From: Mesorhizobium sp. B2-4-15
Lineage (GTDB): Bacteria; Pseudomonadota; Alphaproteobacteria; Rhizobiales; Rhizobiaceae
Direction: 5' to 3'
Assembly: GCF_006658505.1 (NCBI RefSeq)
Contig: NZ_VFUZ01000014.1
Location: forward strand, 62,001 to 126,000
Length of the DNA stretch: 64,000 bases
Shown here: in pieces, positions 50,766-58,542 of the stretch
Numbering within the stretch: position 1 is the stretch's first letter
Layout of the letters: each line of letters starts with the position of its first letter
The notes under the pieces: model-generated
What the model saw: the letters and a program-made list of their open reading frames with translations, nothing else
What the model was told of the DNA's origin: nothing
Databases searched by the model: none
Made by a program: the position numbers and the translations under genes

Positions 50766-50898
50766 CGGCGCCGCCCCTCACCCTTATCCTCTCCCCGTGA
50801 AGAACGGGGAGAGGAAGACGCGAACGTCGCAGCTTCTCCCTTCTCCCCGTCACTATACGGGGAGAAGGTGCCGGCAGGCGGATGAGGGGCGGCGCCAG
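50766..50898. repeat. Palindromic intergenic repeat, family R2 (copy e, short form)
   Basis: 133 bp. Left end cggcgccgcccctcaccctt and right end ggcggatgaggggcggcgcc pair; the inner stems use ctccccgtgaagaacgggga and ctccccgtcactatacgggg. It lies between ridA and the creatininase gene. Confidence 0.85.
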
Positions 50899-50953
50899 CC
50901 TTTGATAGTTTGACTTTAGACCATCGGCCAGTCGATTCGTAGCGCGGCGCTTC

Positions 50954-51337
50954 TCATCCTGCCGCGATTGCCTCGACCTCGACCTTGAATTCGGGCCTGG
51001 CAAAGCCGGAAACGATCATCAGCGTCGAGGCCGGCGCCGGGTTCGAAAACAGCCGGTCGCGGACATCCATATAGGGCCGCAAATATGCGCGGTCGGTGAC
51101 ATAGGCATTGATTCTCACGATGTCCTGCAGTCCCAGCCCCGCCTCGCCGAGCACCGCCGCGATGTTGCGGAAGCAGAGCTCGGCCTGGGCGCCAGCGTCC
51201 TCGGGGATTTGGTCGTCCGCCGTGATGGCGACCTGGCCCGAGCACAGGACCAGCCGCTTGCCGGCCGGCACCTCGACACCGTGGCTATAGCGGGCAAAGG
51301 GCGGCTTGATCGACTTGGGGGTGAGAAACTTGAACAT
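50954..51337 (-). CDS. RidA/YjgF-family protein
   Basis: 127 residues. Family hallmarks: YSHGVEVPAGKRLVLCSGQV, AELCFRNIAAVLGEAGLGLQ, DIVRINAYVTDRAYL and the C-terminal VEVEAIAAG. The Arg that anchors the substrate carboxylate in imine deaminases (usually in a CRV/ARV motif before VEV) is seen as ARPEFKVEVEA, so strict enamine deaminase activity is uncertain. GGAG lies six bases before ATG 51337. Divergent from the NMT1-like importer. Confidence 0.9.
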   Translation of the reverse strand: MFKFLTPKSIKPPFARYSHGVEVPAGKRLVLCSGQVAITADDQIPEDAGAQAELCFRNIAAVLGEAGLGLQDIVRINAYVTDRAYLRPYMDVRDRLFSNPAPASTLMIVSGFARPEFKVEVEAIAAG

Positions 51338-51378
51338 GGCAATCTCCGGTTTGCCGTCAGCCTGGGACGGGTTTCATT

Positions 51379-51420
51379 ACAGCTTCAAGATGGCGGTGCA
51401 CAGCTTCAAGATGGCGGTGC
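51379..51420. repeat. Perfect 21-bp tandem duplication in the divergent promoter region
   Basis: The 21-base unit starting acagcttcaagatggcggtg occurs twice without mismatch (51379-51399 and 51400-51420). It sits between ridA and the sigma-54-type promoter of the importer operon. It could be a recent slippage event or a duplicated regulator-binding site. Confidence 0.9.
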
Positions 51421-51546
51421 ATGTCGCCGGTGCGATTGTGGACAGGCGTTCAAAAAATGGGCACGATGCCTCCGGTGCAGCACGACCTTTCCGGCTTTCG
51501 CAGATGGCTGTGGTGCAGGCGGGCGGGTCCCGGCGTGAGACGCCAG

Positions 51547-51562
51547 TGGCATGTGTCTTGCT
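51547..51562 (+). promoter_or_regulatory. Sigma-54 (RpoN) type promoter of the NMT1-like importer operon
   Basis: TGGCATGTGTCTTGCT matches the -24/-12 consensus TGGCACG-N4-TTGCW with one mismatch, and the GG and GC dinucleotides are separated by exactly 10 bases. A start site near 51573 would leave a leader of about 52 bases before ATG 51625. RpoN promoters need an activator bound upstream, for which the duplicated 21-mer is one candidate region. Confidence 0.7.
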
Positions 51563-51624
51563 TCTTGAATCTTTGGTGTCGAGCCTGGCGCGTGGAGCGC
51601 CGGAGCAAACAAAGGGTGGTGTCG

Positions 51625-52629
51625 ATGTACGGAAAACAGAAGATCTCGGTGGGCGTGGTAGCCTTGCTGGCCGCCAGCACGCTGGGGGCCGCGGCGAATG
51701 AAAAAGCCACCTTCGGCACCAACTGGCTGGCCGAGCCGGAACATGGCGGATATTACCAGGCCGTGGCCGATGGCACCTATGCCGCCTGCGGCCTCGATGT
51801 CACCATCATGCAGGGCGGCCCGCAGGTCAGCGGGCGGCCGATGCTGCTGGCCGGCAAGATCGATTTTTACATGGGCGGCAATCTGCTGTCGGCCTTCGAT
51901 GCCGTGCAGCAGGGCATTCCGATGCGAGTCGTGGCCGCCGACTTCCAGAAGGATCCGCAGGTCATCATGTCACACCCCGGCGAAGGGCTCGACAAATGGG
52001 AGGATCTGAAGAACGCCGACCAGTATATTCTGGGCGACGAGGGCGTGCAGACGTTCTTCCAATGGATGGTCATCGAGCTCGGCTTCGATGCCGCCAAGCG
52101 CGTGCCTTACACCTATAACACCGCTCCCTTCATCGCCAACAAGAAGTCGATCCAGCAGGGTTACGTCACTTCAGAGCCGTTCGCGGTCCAGAAGGAAGGC
52201 GGCTTCGTGCCGAACCAGTTCCTGCTGGCCGACTATGGCTGGGACACCTATTCGACGACGATCGAGGTGATGCAGGATACGATCGACAAGAAGCCGGAGG
52301 TGGTCCAGTGCTTCGTCGATGGCTCGGCCAAGGGCTGGTACAAATATCTCTACGGCGACAACAAGGCCGCCAACGACATGATCAAGAAAGACAATCCCGA
52401 CATGACGGACGCGCAGATCGCTTTCTCGATCGAGCAGATGAAGAAGTTCGGTCTTGCCGATTCGGGCGACACCGAAAAGCTTGGCATCGGGGCCATGACG
52501 GATGCGCGGATCAAGAGTTTCTACGACAAGATGGTCAAGGCCAAGGTCGCACCCGGCGGCATCGACATCAAGAAGGCCTATACGTTGGCCTTCGTCAACA
52601 AGGGCGTGGGGCTCGAGCTGAAGAAATAG
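51625..52629 (+). CDS. ABC transporter substrate-binding protein, NMT1/THI5-like
   Basis: 334 residues from ATG 51625. Signal peptide KISVGVVALLAASTLGAAA (about residues 5-24). The mature protein shows the NMT1-like pattern FGTNWLAEPEHGGYYQAVAD, VTIMQGGPQVSGRPMLLAGK, and MSHPGEGLDKWEDLKNADQY. This family binds pyrimidine precursors of thiamine, sulfonates and many aromatic or heterocyclic compounds. With the ATPase and permease downstream it forms a complete importer driven from the sigma-54-type promoter. Confidence 0.93.
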   Translation: MYGKQKISVGVVALLAASTLGAAANEKATFGTNWLAEPEHGGYYQAVADGTYAACGLDVTIMQGGPQVSGRPMLLAGKIDFYMGGNLLSAFDAVQQGIPMRVVAADFQKDPQVIMSHPGEGLDKWEDLKNADQYILGDEGVQTFFQWMVIELGFDAAKRVPYTYNTAPFIANKKSIQQGYVTSEPFAVQKEGGFVPNQFLLADYGWDTYSTTIEVMQDTIDKKPEVVQCFVDGSAKGWYKYLYGDNKAANDMIKKDNPDMTDAQIAFSIEQMKKFGLADSGDTEKLGIGAMTDARIKSFYDKMVKAKVAPGGIDIKKAYTLAFVNKGVGLELKK

Positions 52630-52642
52630 GCCGGGTCCCGGC

Positions 52643-53473
52643 ATGATAAGGGAAAAGGTGGCGCAAGCGCCAGCGAATGCGTGGGACGTCGCTCCGGCAT
52701 TGTTGGCGCTGCGTGGCGTCGGCAAGGTCTTTTCCAATGGCGTGACGGCGCTGAGCGATGTCGATCTGACGATCCGGGAAGGCGATTTCCTCAGCCTGCT
52801 CGGCCCGTCAGGCTGCGGCAAATCGACGGCGCTGCGGCTGATCGCCGGCCTGTCGACGCCGACCTCGGGCACGCTCGATTGGCGTGGCGGCGGTTCGCTC
52901 GATCGCGCCAACATCGGCTTCGTCTTCCAGGAGCCGACCCTGCTCCCCTGGGCCAGCGTCTTCGACAATGTCTGGCTGCCGCTCAGGCTGAAAGGCATGT
53001 CCCGCGCCAAGGCCGCTCCGGCGATAACGGAGATGCTGGCACGGGTTCACCTGACTGGCTTCGAGGATGCGGTGCCGCGCGAGCTCTCCGGCGGCATGAA
53101 GATGCGCGTGTCGATCGCGCGCGCCATGGTGACCAGGCCGCGCGTGCTGTTGATGGACGAGCCTTTCGCCGCGCTCGACGAGATCACCCGCTTCAAGCTC
53201 AACAACGACCTGCTGGAACTGTGGCAGGACGAGCGCTTCACCGTCGTCTTCGTCACCCACAGCGTCTTCGAGAGCGTGTTTCTCTCCAATCGGGTGGTCG
53301 TCATGGCGGCGCGACCGGGCAGGGTCTTCGAAGAACTTGCGATCGAGGCATCCTATCCGCGCGATGAGGTATTTCGCACCTCGCCGGACTATGCATCCCT
53401 TTGCCGGCAAGCCTCCGACGTGCTGGTCAATGCCATCAATTCAACAGCGGGCTCGCACCATGACGGCCATTGA
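52643..53473 (+). CDS. ABC transporter ATP-binding protein (NitT/TauT type)
   Basis: 276 residues. Walker A LLGPSGCGKSTALRLIAG, Q-loop FVFQEPTLLPWA, signature ELSGGMKMRVSIARAM, Walker B VLLMDEPFAALDEIT, H-loop FVTHSVFESVFL. These are typical of the SsuB/TauB/NrtD group. It starts 13 bases after the binding-protein gene and its end overlaps the permease gene by 14 bases. Confidence 0.94.
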   Translation: MIREKVAQAPANAWDVAPALLALRGVGKVFSNGVTALSDVDLTIREGDFLSLLGPSGCGKSTALRLIAGLSTPTSGTLDWRGGGSLDRANIGFVFQEPTLLPWASVFDNVWLPLRLKGMSRAKAAPAITEMLARVHLTGFEDAVPRELSGGMKMRVSIARAMVTRPRVLLMDEPFAALDEITRFKLNNDLLELWQDERFTVVFVTHSVFESVFLSNRVVVMAARPGRVFEELAIEASYPRDEVFRTSPDYASLCRQASDVLVNAINSTAGSHHDGH

Positions 53474-54311
53474 GGAGCGGGTGCTCAAGCTCGACCCGGA
53501 GGAAACGCGCCGGGTGCGCCAGGAGCGGCTCGAGCGGATCGGCCGCTGGGTGCTGCCGCTGGCGATCATGATCCTGGCCATCTGGCTGTGGGATCGCGTC
53601 TGCGTGTGGAACACGATCCCGCAATATATCCTGCCGCGTCCCGGCATGGTGCTGTGGACGCTCTACAACGATGCCGGCCTGCTGTTCTCGGCACTGCTGG
53701 TCACCTTGCGCATCACCTTCCTCAGCCTGCTTTTGGCCGTTGTTGGCGGCGTCGGGCTGGCGGTCCTGTTCGCGCAATCGAAATGGGTGGAGATGTCGTT
53801 CTTTCCGTTCGCCATCGTGCTGCAGGTGACGCCGATCGTGGCGATCTTCCCGCTGATCAACATCTATGTCGACAACCAGACGACCAAGCTTCTGCTGTGC
53901 GCCTGGATCGTCGCCTTCTTCCCGATCCTGTCCAACACCACGCTCGGCCTCAACTCGGTCGACCGTAATCTGCGCGACTTGTTCAAGCTCAACGGCGCGA
54001 CGCGTTGGCAGCAGCTGCGCTATCTCAGGCTGCCGGCGGCGATGCCGTATTTCCTCGGTGGGCTGAAGATCGCCGGCGGCCTGTCGCTGATCGGCGCCGT
54101 GGTGGCCGAGTTCGTCGCTGGCGCCACCGGCCAGTCGTCGGGGCTTGCCTCGCGCATCATCGAGGCCGGCTACCGGCTCAACGCGCCGCGACTGTTCGCG
54201 GCGCTGTTTCTGATTTCGTTGACGGGAATCCTGATCTTCCTGGTGCTGTCGCTGATCTCGCATCTCATTTTGCGGCGCTGGCATGAAAGCGCGCTCAAGC
54301 AGGAGCGGTAA
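53460..54311 (+). CDS. ABC transporter permease (NitT/TauT type)
   Basis: 283 residues from ATG 53460. After a charged N-terminus of about 35 residues there are six predicted helices. The coupling loop is NSVDRNLRDLFKLNGATRWQ then LRYLRLPAAMPYFLGGLKIA, as in SsuC-like permeases. It completes the importer with the two preceding genes. A 130-bp repeat separates it from the deaminase gene, which is probably in the same transcript. Confidence 0.93.
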   Translation: MTAIEERVLKLDPEETRRVRQERLERIGRWVLPLAIMILAIWLWDRVCVWNTIPQYILPRPGMVLWTLYNDAGLLFSALLVTLRITFLSLLLAVVGGVGLAVLFAQSKWVEMSFFPFAIVLQVTPIVAIFPLINIYVDNQTTKLLLCAWIVAFFPILSNTTLGLNSVDRNLRDLFKLNGATRWQQLRYLRLPAAMPYFLGGLKIAGGLSLIGAVVAEFVAGATGQSSGLASRIIEAGYRLNAPRLFAALFLISLTGILIFLVLSLISHLILRRWHESALKQER

Positions 54312-54358
54312 CGTTGTTGTATTTTGCTTGCTGTGGCGGCTGCTCGCTTATTCCAATG

Positions 54359-54489
54359 TCGGCGCTGCCCCTCACCCTTACCCTCTCCCTGTATAGGGAC
54401 GGGGAGAGGGGGGCGTCAGCGCGGGAGCTTCTCCCTTCTCCCCGTCCCTATACGGGGAGAAGGTGCCGGCAGGCGGATGAGGGGCAGCG
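54359..54489. repeat. Palindromic repeat, family R2 (copy f), abutting the deaminase start codon
   Basis: Left end cggcgctgcccctcaccctt and right end ggcggatgaggggcagcg are complementary; inner stems use ctccctgtatagggacgggg. Its last base is directly followed by ATG 54490, and its GAGGGG (54479-54484) lies five bases before that ATG. Confidence 0.88.
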
Positions 54490-55803
54490 ATGACCTCGGC
54501 GACTATCCCAGAATCGAGCCAGTTCGTACTCGCCAACGCCCGACTTCATGCGTCCCTGACACCAGGCCTTGCCGCTGCCTTCGACAGCGATGGCTTTACG
54601 CTTGCCGACATCACCGTCGCCGACGGCAGGATTTCCAGCATCGCCGCGCGTGGCCGCGCAACGACGCCGGCTGGTGCCATCGATCTTGCCGGCCGTATCG
54701 TGCTGCCCTGTTTCGTCGACTGCCATACCCATATCGACAAGGGCCATATCTGGCCGCGAAAACCCAATCCCGACGGCACCTTCATGGGCGCGCTGAATGC
54801 CACCGGCGCCGATCGCGCTGCCCGCTGGAGTGCGCAGGATGTTGCGCGGCGCATGGATTTCTCGCTGCGCTCGGCCTACGCGCATGGCACCAGGGCGCTG
54901 CGCACCCATCTCGACAGCGTCGCGCCGCAGGAGGAGATCTCCTGGCCGGTGTTTGAGACGATGCGTGAGACATGGCGCGGCCGCATCGAATTGCAGGGCG
55001 CCTGCCTGCTCGGCATCGAGGGCGTGCGCGATAGGAAATGGTTCGACAGGCTGGCGAAACGGGTTGCCGCCGCCAAGGGCGTGCTCGGCGTCGTCACCTA
55101 TATGGTGCCGGATCTGGAAGAGCTGCTCGACCATGTCTTCGCGCAGGCGATCAAGCACGGGCTCGATCTCGATTTCCATGCCGACGAGACCGACGACATC
55201 GCGGCCATCTCGCTGAAGAAGATCGCCGAGGCCGCACTCTGGAACGGTTTCGAGGGCAAGATCCTCGTCGGCCATTGCTGCTCACTGGCGCGTCAGCCCG
55301 ACCTCGAAGTGATGGACACGCTGGACAAGGTGGCGAAGGCCGGGTTGGCGGTGGTGTCGCTGCCGATGTGCAATCTCTATCTGCAGGACCGGCGGACCGA
55401 CCACACGACCCCACGCTGGCGTGGCGTGACGCTGCTGCACGAGATGAGGGCGAGGGGCATTCCGGTCGCGGTGGCTTCCGACAACACGCGCGATCCCTTC
55501 TATGCCTATGGCGATCTCGATATGCTGGAGGTCTACCGCATGGCGACACGCATCCTGCATTTCGACCATCCGGTCGCCGATTGGCCGCAAGCGGTCACCG
55601 CGACGCCGGCGAGCGTGATGCGGCTCGATGGTTTCGGCACGCTTGCCGTCGGCGGCGATGCCGATTTCATCCTGTTCAAAGGCCGGAGCTGGACGGAATT
55701 GCTGTCGCGGCCCGAATCGGATCGCATCGTCGTGCGCGCCGGGCGCGCGATCGACCGGCAATTGCCCGACTATGCCGAACTCGACGAACTGATGGTGGAA
55801 TGA
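54490..55803 (+). CDS. Cytosine-deaminase-like amidohydrolase
   Basis: 437 residues, CodA/COG0402 branch of the amidohydrolase superfamily. Metal and catalytic motifs: VDCHTHIDKGHIWPR, LDFHADETDDIAA, LVGHCCSLARQ, and VASDNTRDPFYAYGDLDML. Members deaminate cytosine, creatinine, isoguanine or related N-heterocycles. The ribosome binding site comes from the preceding repeat. It overlaps the next gene and leads a tight block with an FAD oxidoreductase and two flavodoxin-fold enzymes. The true substrate cannot be told from sequence. Confidence 0.9.
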   Translation: MTSATIPESSQFVLANARLHASLTPGLAAAFDSDGFTLADITVADGRISSIAARGRATTPAGAIDLAGRIVLPCFVDCHTHIDKGHIWPRKPNPDGTFMGALNATGADRAARWSAQDVARRMDFSLRSAYAHGTRALRTHLDSVAPQEEISWPVFETMRETWRGRIELQGACLLGIEGVRDRKWFDRLAKRVAAAKGVLGVVTYMVPDLEELLDHVFAQAIKHGLDLDFHADETDDIAAISLKKIAEAALWNGFEGKILVGHCCSLARQPDLEVMDTLDKVAKAGLAVVSLPMCNLYLQDRRTDHTTPRWRGVTLLHEMRARGIPVAVASDNTRDPFYAYGDLDMLEVYRMATRILHFDHPVADWPQAVTATPASVMRLDGFGTLAVGGDADFILFKGRSWTELLSRPESDRIVVRAGRAIDRQLPDYAELDELMVE

Positions 55804-57206
55804 TGGACGTTTCGGCGCTCAAACGTGATCTCGACGGGATAAAACTCGACGATAATCCGGCCATCGTCCAGCAGAAGAGCCGCGACTTCTACTGGTACAG
55901 TCCAGTCCTGAAACAGCAGCTCGACCATGTCACCGGCGACCTGATCGTGACGCCGAAGAACGAGACCGAACTGATCCGTGTGCTTGCCGCCTGTCACCGG
56001 CATGGCGTGCCGGTGACGCCGCGCGGCAGCGGCACCGGCAATTATGGGCAGGCGATGCCGCTTTCGGGAGGCGTGGTGCTCAACCTCGCCGAAATGAACG
56101 AGATCAAGTCGATCGGCCCGGGCCGCGTGGTGACCGGGCCAGGTGCGGTGCTGGCCGACATCGACAAGGCAACGCGCGCGCATTCCGGGCAGGAGCTGCG
56201 GCTGTCGCCGTCCACCTACAACACCGCCTCGATCGGCGGTTTCATCGCCGGCGGTTCGGGCGGCGTCGGCTCGATCAATTTCGGCGGCTTGCGCGATTTC
56301 GGCAATGTGCTGCGCCTGCGCGTGGTGACGATGGAGGCGGAGCCCAAAGTGCTCGAACTCACCGGCGAGGACCTGCACAAGGTGACCCACGCCTATGGCA
56401 CGAACGGTATCATCACCGAAGTCGAGATGCCGCTGACCGCGGCCTATGAGTGGGTCGATGTCATCGTCGGCTTCGACACCTTCATGGGTGCGGCGCGCTA
56501 CGGCAACGCGCTCGCCCGCCAGGATGGCATCCTGACCAAGCTGATCACGCCGATATCAGCGCCCGTGCCGCAGCTCTATTTCAAACGGCACCAGAAGTTT
56601 TTCAGGGAAGGGCAAAGCATCTGCGTCGCGATGGTGGCGCGGCATGGGCTCGATGCCTTCCTTGCCTTCACCCGGCGGGCCGGCGGTGACGTGATCTTCA
56701 ACGCCGCCGTCGCAACGCCGGACGAGAAGAAGGGCCTGCCGCCGGCCTATGAGCTGGCCTGGAACCATACGACGCTGAGGGCGCTGCGGGTCGATCCCGA
56801 CATCACCTATCTGCAGTCGCTCTATCCCTTTCCCAACCAGCTGGCGCTGGTCGAGAAGATGGACGCGATGTTTCCAGGCGAAGTCTTTTCGCATCTCGAA
56901 TTCGTGCGGCTGGACGGCAACATCACCTGTTTCGGCTTGCCGCTGGTCAAGTTCACCACCGAGGCGCGGCTCGACGAGGTCGTCCGGCTGCATGAGGAGA
57001 ATGGCTGCCCGATCTTCAACCCGCATCGCTATACGCTGGAGGAGGGCGGGATGAAGCAGACGGATGCGGTGCAGCTGGCCTTCAAGCGCGAGACCGATCC
57101 GCAAGGCCTGCTCAACCCCGGCAAGATGATCGCCTGGGAAAATCCGGACTACGACTATCGTTCGGGCCGGACTTTTTTGTTCAAGGGGCTGCAAAAGGCC
57201 GATTGA
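55803..57206 (+). CDS. FAD-binding oxidoreductase (GlcD/VAO-type)
   Basis: 467 residues from ATG 55803 (ATG 55800 is the other choice). The PCMH-type FAD domain is visible as VPVTPRGSGTGNYGQAMPLS, VTGPGAVLADIDKATR and TYNTASIGGFIAGGSGGVGS. The C-terminal cap ends FKRETDPQGLLNPGKMIAW, as in glycolate/lactate-type enzymes. It would oxidise the deaminated product or a hydroxy acid further down the pathway (inference). Its end overlaps the next gene by one base. Confidence 0.92.
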   Translation: MDVSALKRDLDGIKLDDNPAIVQQKSRDFYWYSPVLKQQLDHVTGDLIVTPKNETELIRVLAACHRHGVPVTPRGSGTGNYGQAMPLSGGVVLNLAEMNEIKSIGPGRVVTGPGAVLADIDKATRAHSGQELRLSPSTYNTASIGGFIAGGSGGVGSINFGGLRDFGNVLRLRVVTMEAEPKVLELTGEDLHKVTHAYGTNGIITEVEMPLTAAYEWVDVIVGFDTFMGAARYGNALARQDGILTKLITPISAPVPQLYFKRHQKFFREGQSICVAMVARHGLDAFLAFTRRAGGDVIFNAAVATPDEKKGLPPAYELAWNHTTLRALRVDPDITYLQSLYPFPNQLALVEKMDAMFPGEVFSHLEFVRLDGNITCFGLPLVKFTTEARLDEVVRLHEENGCPIFNPHRYTLEEGGMKQTDAVQLAFKRETDPQGLLNPGKMIAWENPDYDYRSGRTFLFKGLQKAD

Positions 57207-57787
57207 TGAACATCCTCGTCCTCTTTGCCCATCCGGTCGAGACCAGCTTCAATGCCGGCCTGCACCGTATGATCGTCGAGCGGCTGAGGGCGGCGGGCCA
57301 TTCGGTCGATGACTGTGACCTCTACGCCGAGGATTTCGACCCGAGGCTGACCCGCAAGGAGAGGCTGGACTATCACAACCAGCGCGCTCCCGGGGAGGCT
57401 GTTGCGCCCTATGTCGAGCGCCTGTTGCGGGCCGATGCGCTGGTGCTTTCCTATCCGGTCTGGAATTATGGCTTCCCGGCGATGCTGAAGGGCTTTTTCG
57501 ATCGCGTGTTTCTGCCAGGCGTGTCGTTCAAGTTGGTCGATGGCAAGGTGCAGCCTTCGCTGCACAACATCAAGAAGGTCGCCGCTGTCACCACCTATGG
57601 CGGCAGCCGGGTTCGCGCCATCTTGATGGGCGATCCGCCGCGCAAGCTGATCAAGCGCATGCTGCGCGCCACGGTAAAGCCCGGCGCGCCCGTGACTTAC
57701 CTCGCGCACTACGCAATGAACCTGTCGACCGACCAGACGCGGAAGGCCTTCATGACAAAGGTCGCGGCGCGCATGGATGCGTTCTGA
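57206..57787 (+). CDS. NAD(P)H-dependent flavin oxidoreductase (MdaB/KefF-like), first copy
   Basis: 193 residues, flavodoxin_2 fold. MNILVLFAHPVETSFNAGLH is the FMN-binding start, SYPVWNYGFPAMLKGFFDRV the conserved middle, and AVTTYGGSRVRAIL follows. Such enzymes reduce quinones or azo/nitro compounds with NAD(P)H. It overlaps both neighbours by one base (TGATG). The paralogue directly downstream shares the same motifs. Confidence 0.9.
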   Translation: MNILVLFAHPVETSFNAGLHRMIVERLRAAGHSVDDCDLYAEDFDPRLTRKERLDYHNQRAPGEAVAPYVERLLRADALVLSYPVWNYGFPAMLKGFFDRVFLPGVSFKLVDGKVQPSLHNIKKVAAVTTYGGSRVRAILMGDPPRKLIKRMLRATVKPGAPVTYLAHYAMNLSTDQTRKAFMTKVAARMDAF

Positions 57788-58371
57788 TGCGGGTCCTCGT
57801 CGTCTACTGCCATCCGGTGCCGGAAAGTTTTTGTGCCGCAATCCGCGACACCGCCATGGACGTTCTGAGGCGAAGAGGCTGGGACGTGCGGCTGCTCGAT
57901 CTCTACGCGGAGAAGTTCGACCCGGTGATGGGCTGCGAGGAGCGGCGCACCTACAATGAGCGGGCGCCGCAAGATCCGGCGCTGAAGCCGCATTTCGAAC
58001 TGCTCAACTGGGCGGAGGCGATCCTGTTCGTCTATCCGACCTGGTGGTACGGGCTGCCGGCTATGCTGAAGGGTTGGCTCGACCGGGTGTGGGCCACCGA
58101 CATCGCCTTCAAGCTGGCAGGCAAGGGAGGGATCAAGTCGCTGATGACGCATGTCACCAAGGTCGGCGTTATCACCACCTGCGGCGCGCCGACCTGGTGG
58201 AGCGTCGTCGTCGGCCAACCGGGGCGCAAAACCCTGCTGCGCGGCATGCGGGCGCTCTGTGCGACGCGCTGCCGGACATTCTTCCTGGCACACTATCTGA
58301 TGGATGCCTCGACGCCACGGACACGGGCGGCGTTCCTGGCGAAGGTGCGGGCGAAGCTGGAAAGGTTTTGA
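57787..58371 (+). CDS. NAD(P)H-dependent flavin oxidoreductase (MdaB/KefF-like), second copy
   Basis: 194 residues. MRVLVVYCHPVPESFCAAIR and VYPTWWYGLPAMLKGWLDRV mirror the preceding gene, with RLLDLYAEKFDPVM in the same place as DDCDLYAEDFDPRL. The two are diverged paralogues, possibly forming a heterodimer. Last gene of the operon; a repeat follows. Confidence 0.9.
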   Translation: MRVLVVYCHPVPESFCAAIRDTAMDVLRRRGWDVRLLDLYAEKFDPVMGCEERRTYNERAPQDPALKPHFELLNWAEAILFVYPTWWYGLPAMLKGWLDRVWATDIAFKLAGKGGIKSLMTHVTKVGVITTCGAPTWWSVVVGQPGRKTLLRGMRALCATRCRTFFLAHYLMDASTPRTRAAFLAKVRAKLERF

Positions 58372-58381
58372 GCGCAGGACT

Positions 58382-58531
58382 TCCCTTCTCCCCTTGTGGA
58401 GAAGGTGGCCGAGCGAAGCTCAGTCGGATGAGGGGTGCTCCAGGGAACACCAGCGTCTCATTCCTTCCAACACCCCTCAACCGTCTCGGCGCCATGCGCC
58501 GATCCACCTTCTCCCACAAGGGGAGAAGGGA
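58382..58531. repeat. Palindromic intergenic repeat, family R5
   Basis: Ends cccttctccccttgtggaga and ctcccacaaggggagaaggg are complementary. The inner parts (gccgagcgaagctcagtcgg, cggcgccatgcgccg) differ from families R1-R4. It separates converging operons. Confidence 0.8.
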
Positions 58532-58542
58532 GAAGTGGCCCG

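Noticed and set aside
50899..50953. Possible short gene between repeat R2e and ridA
   Set aside because: Too short, no start signal with coding bias.
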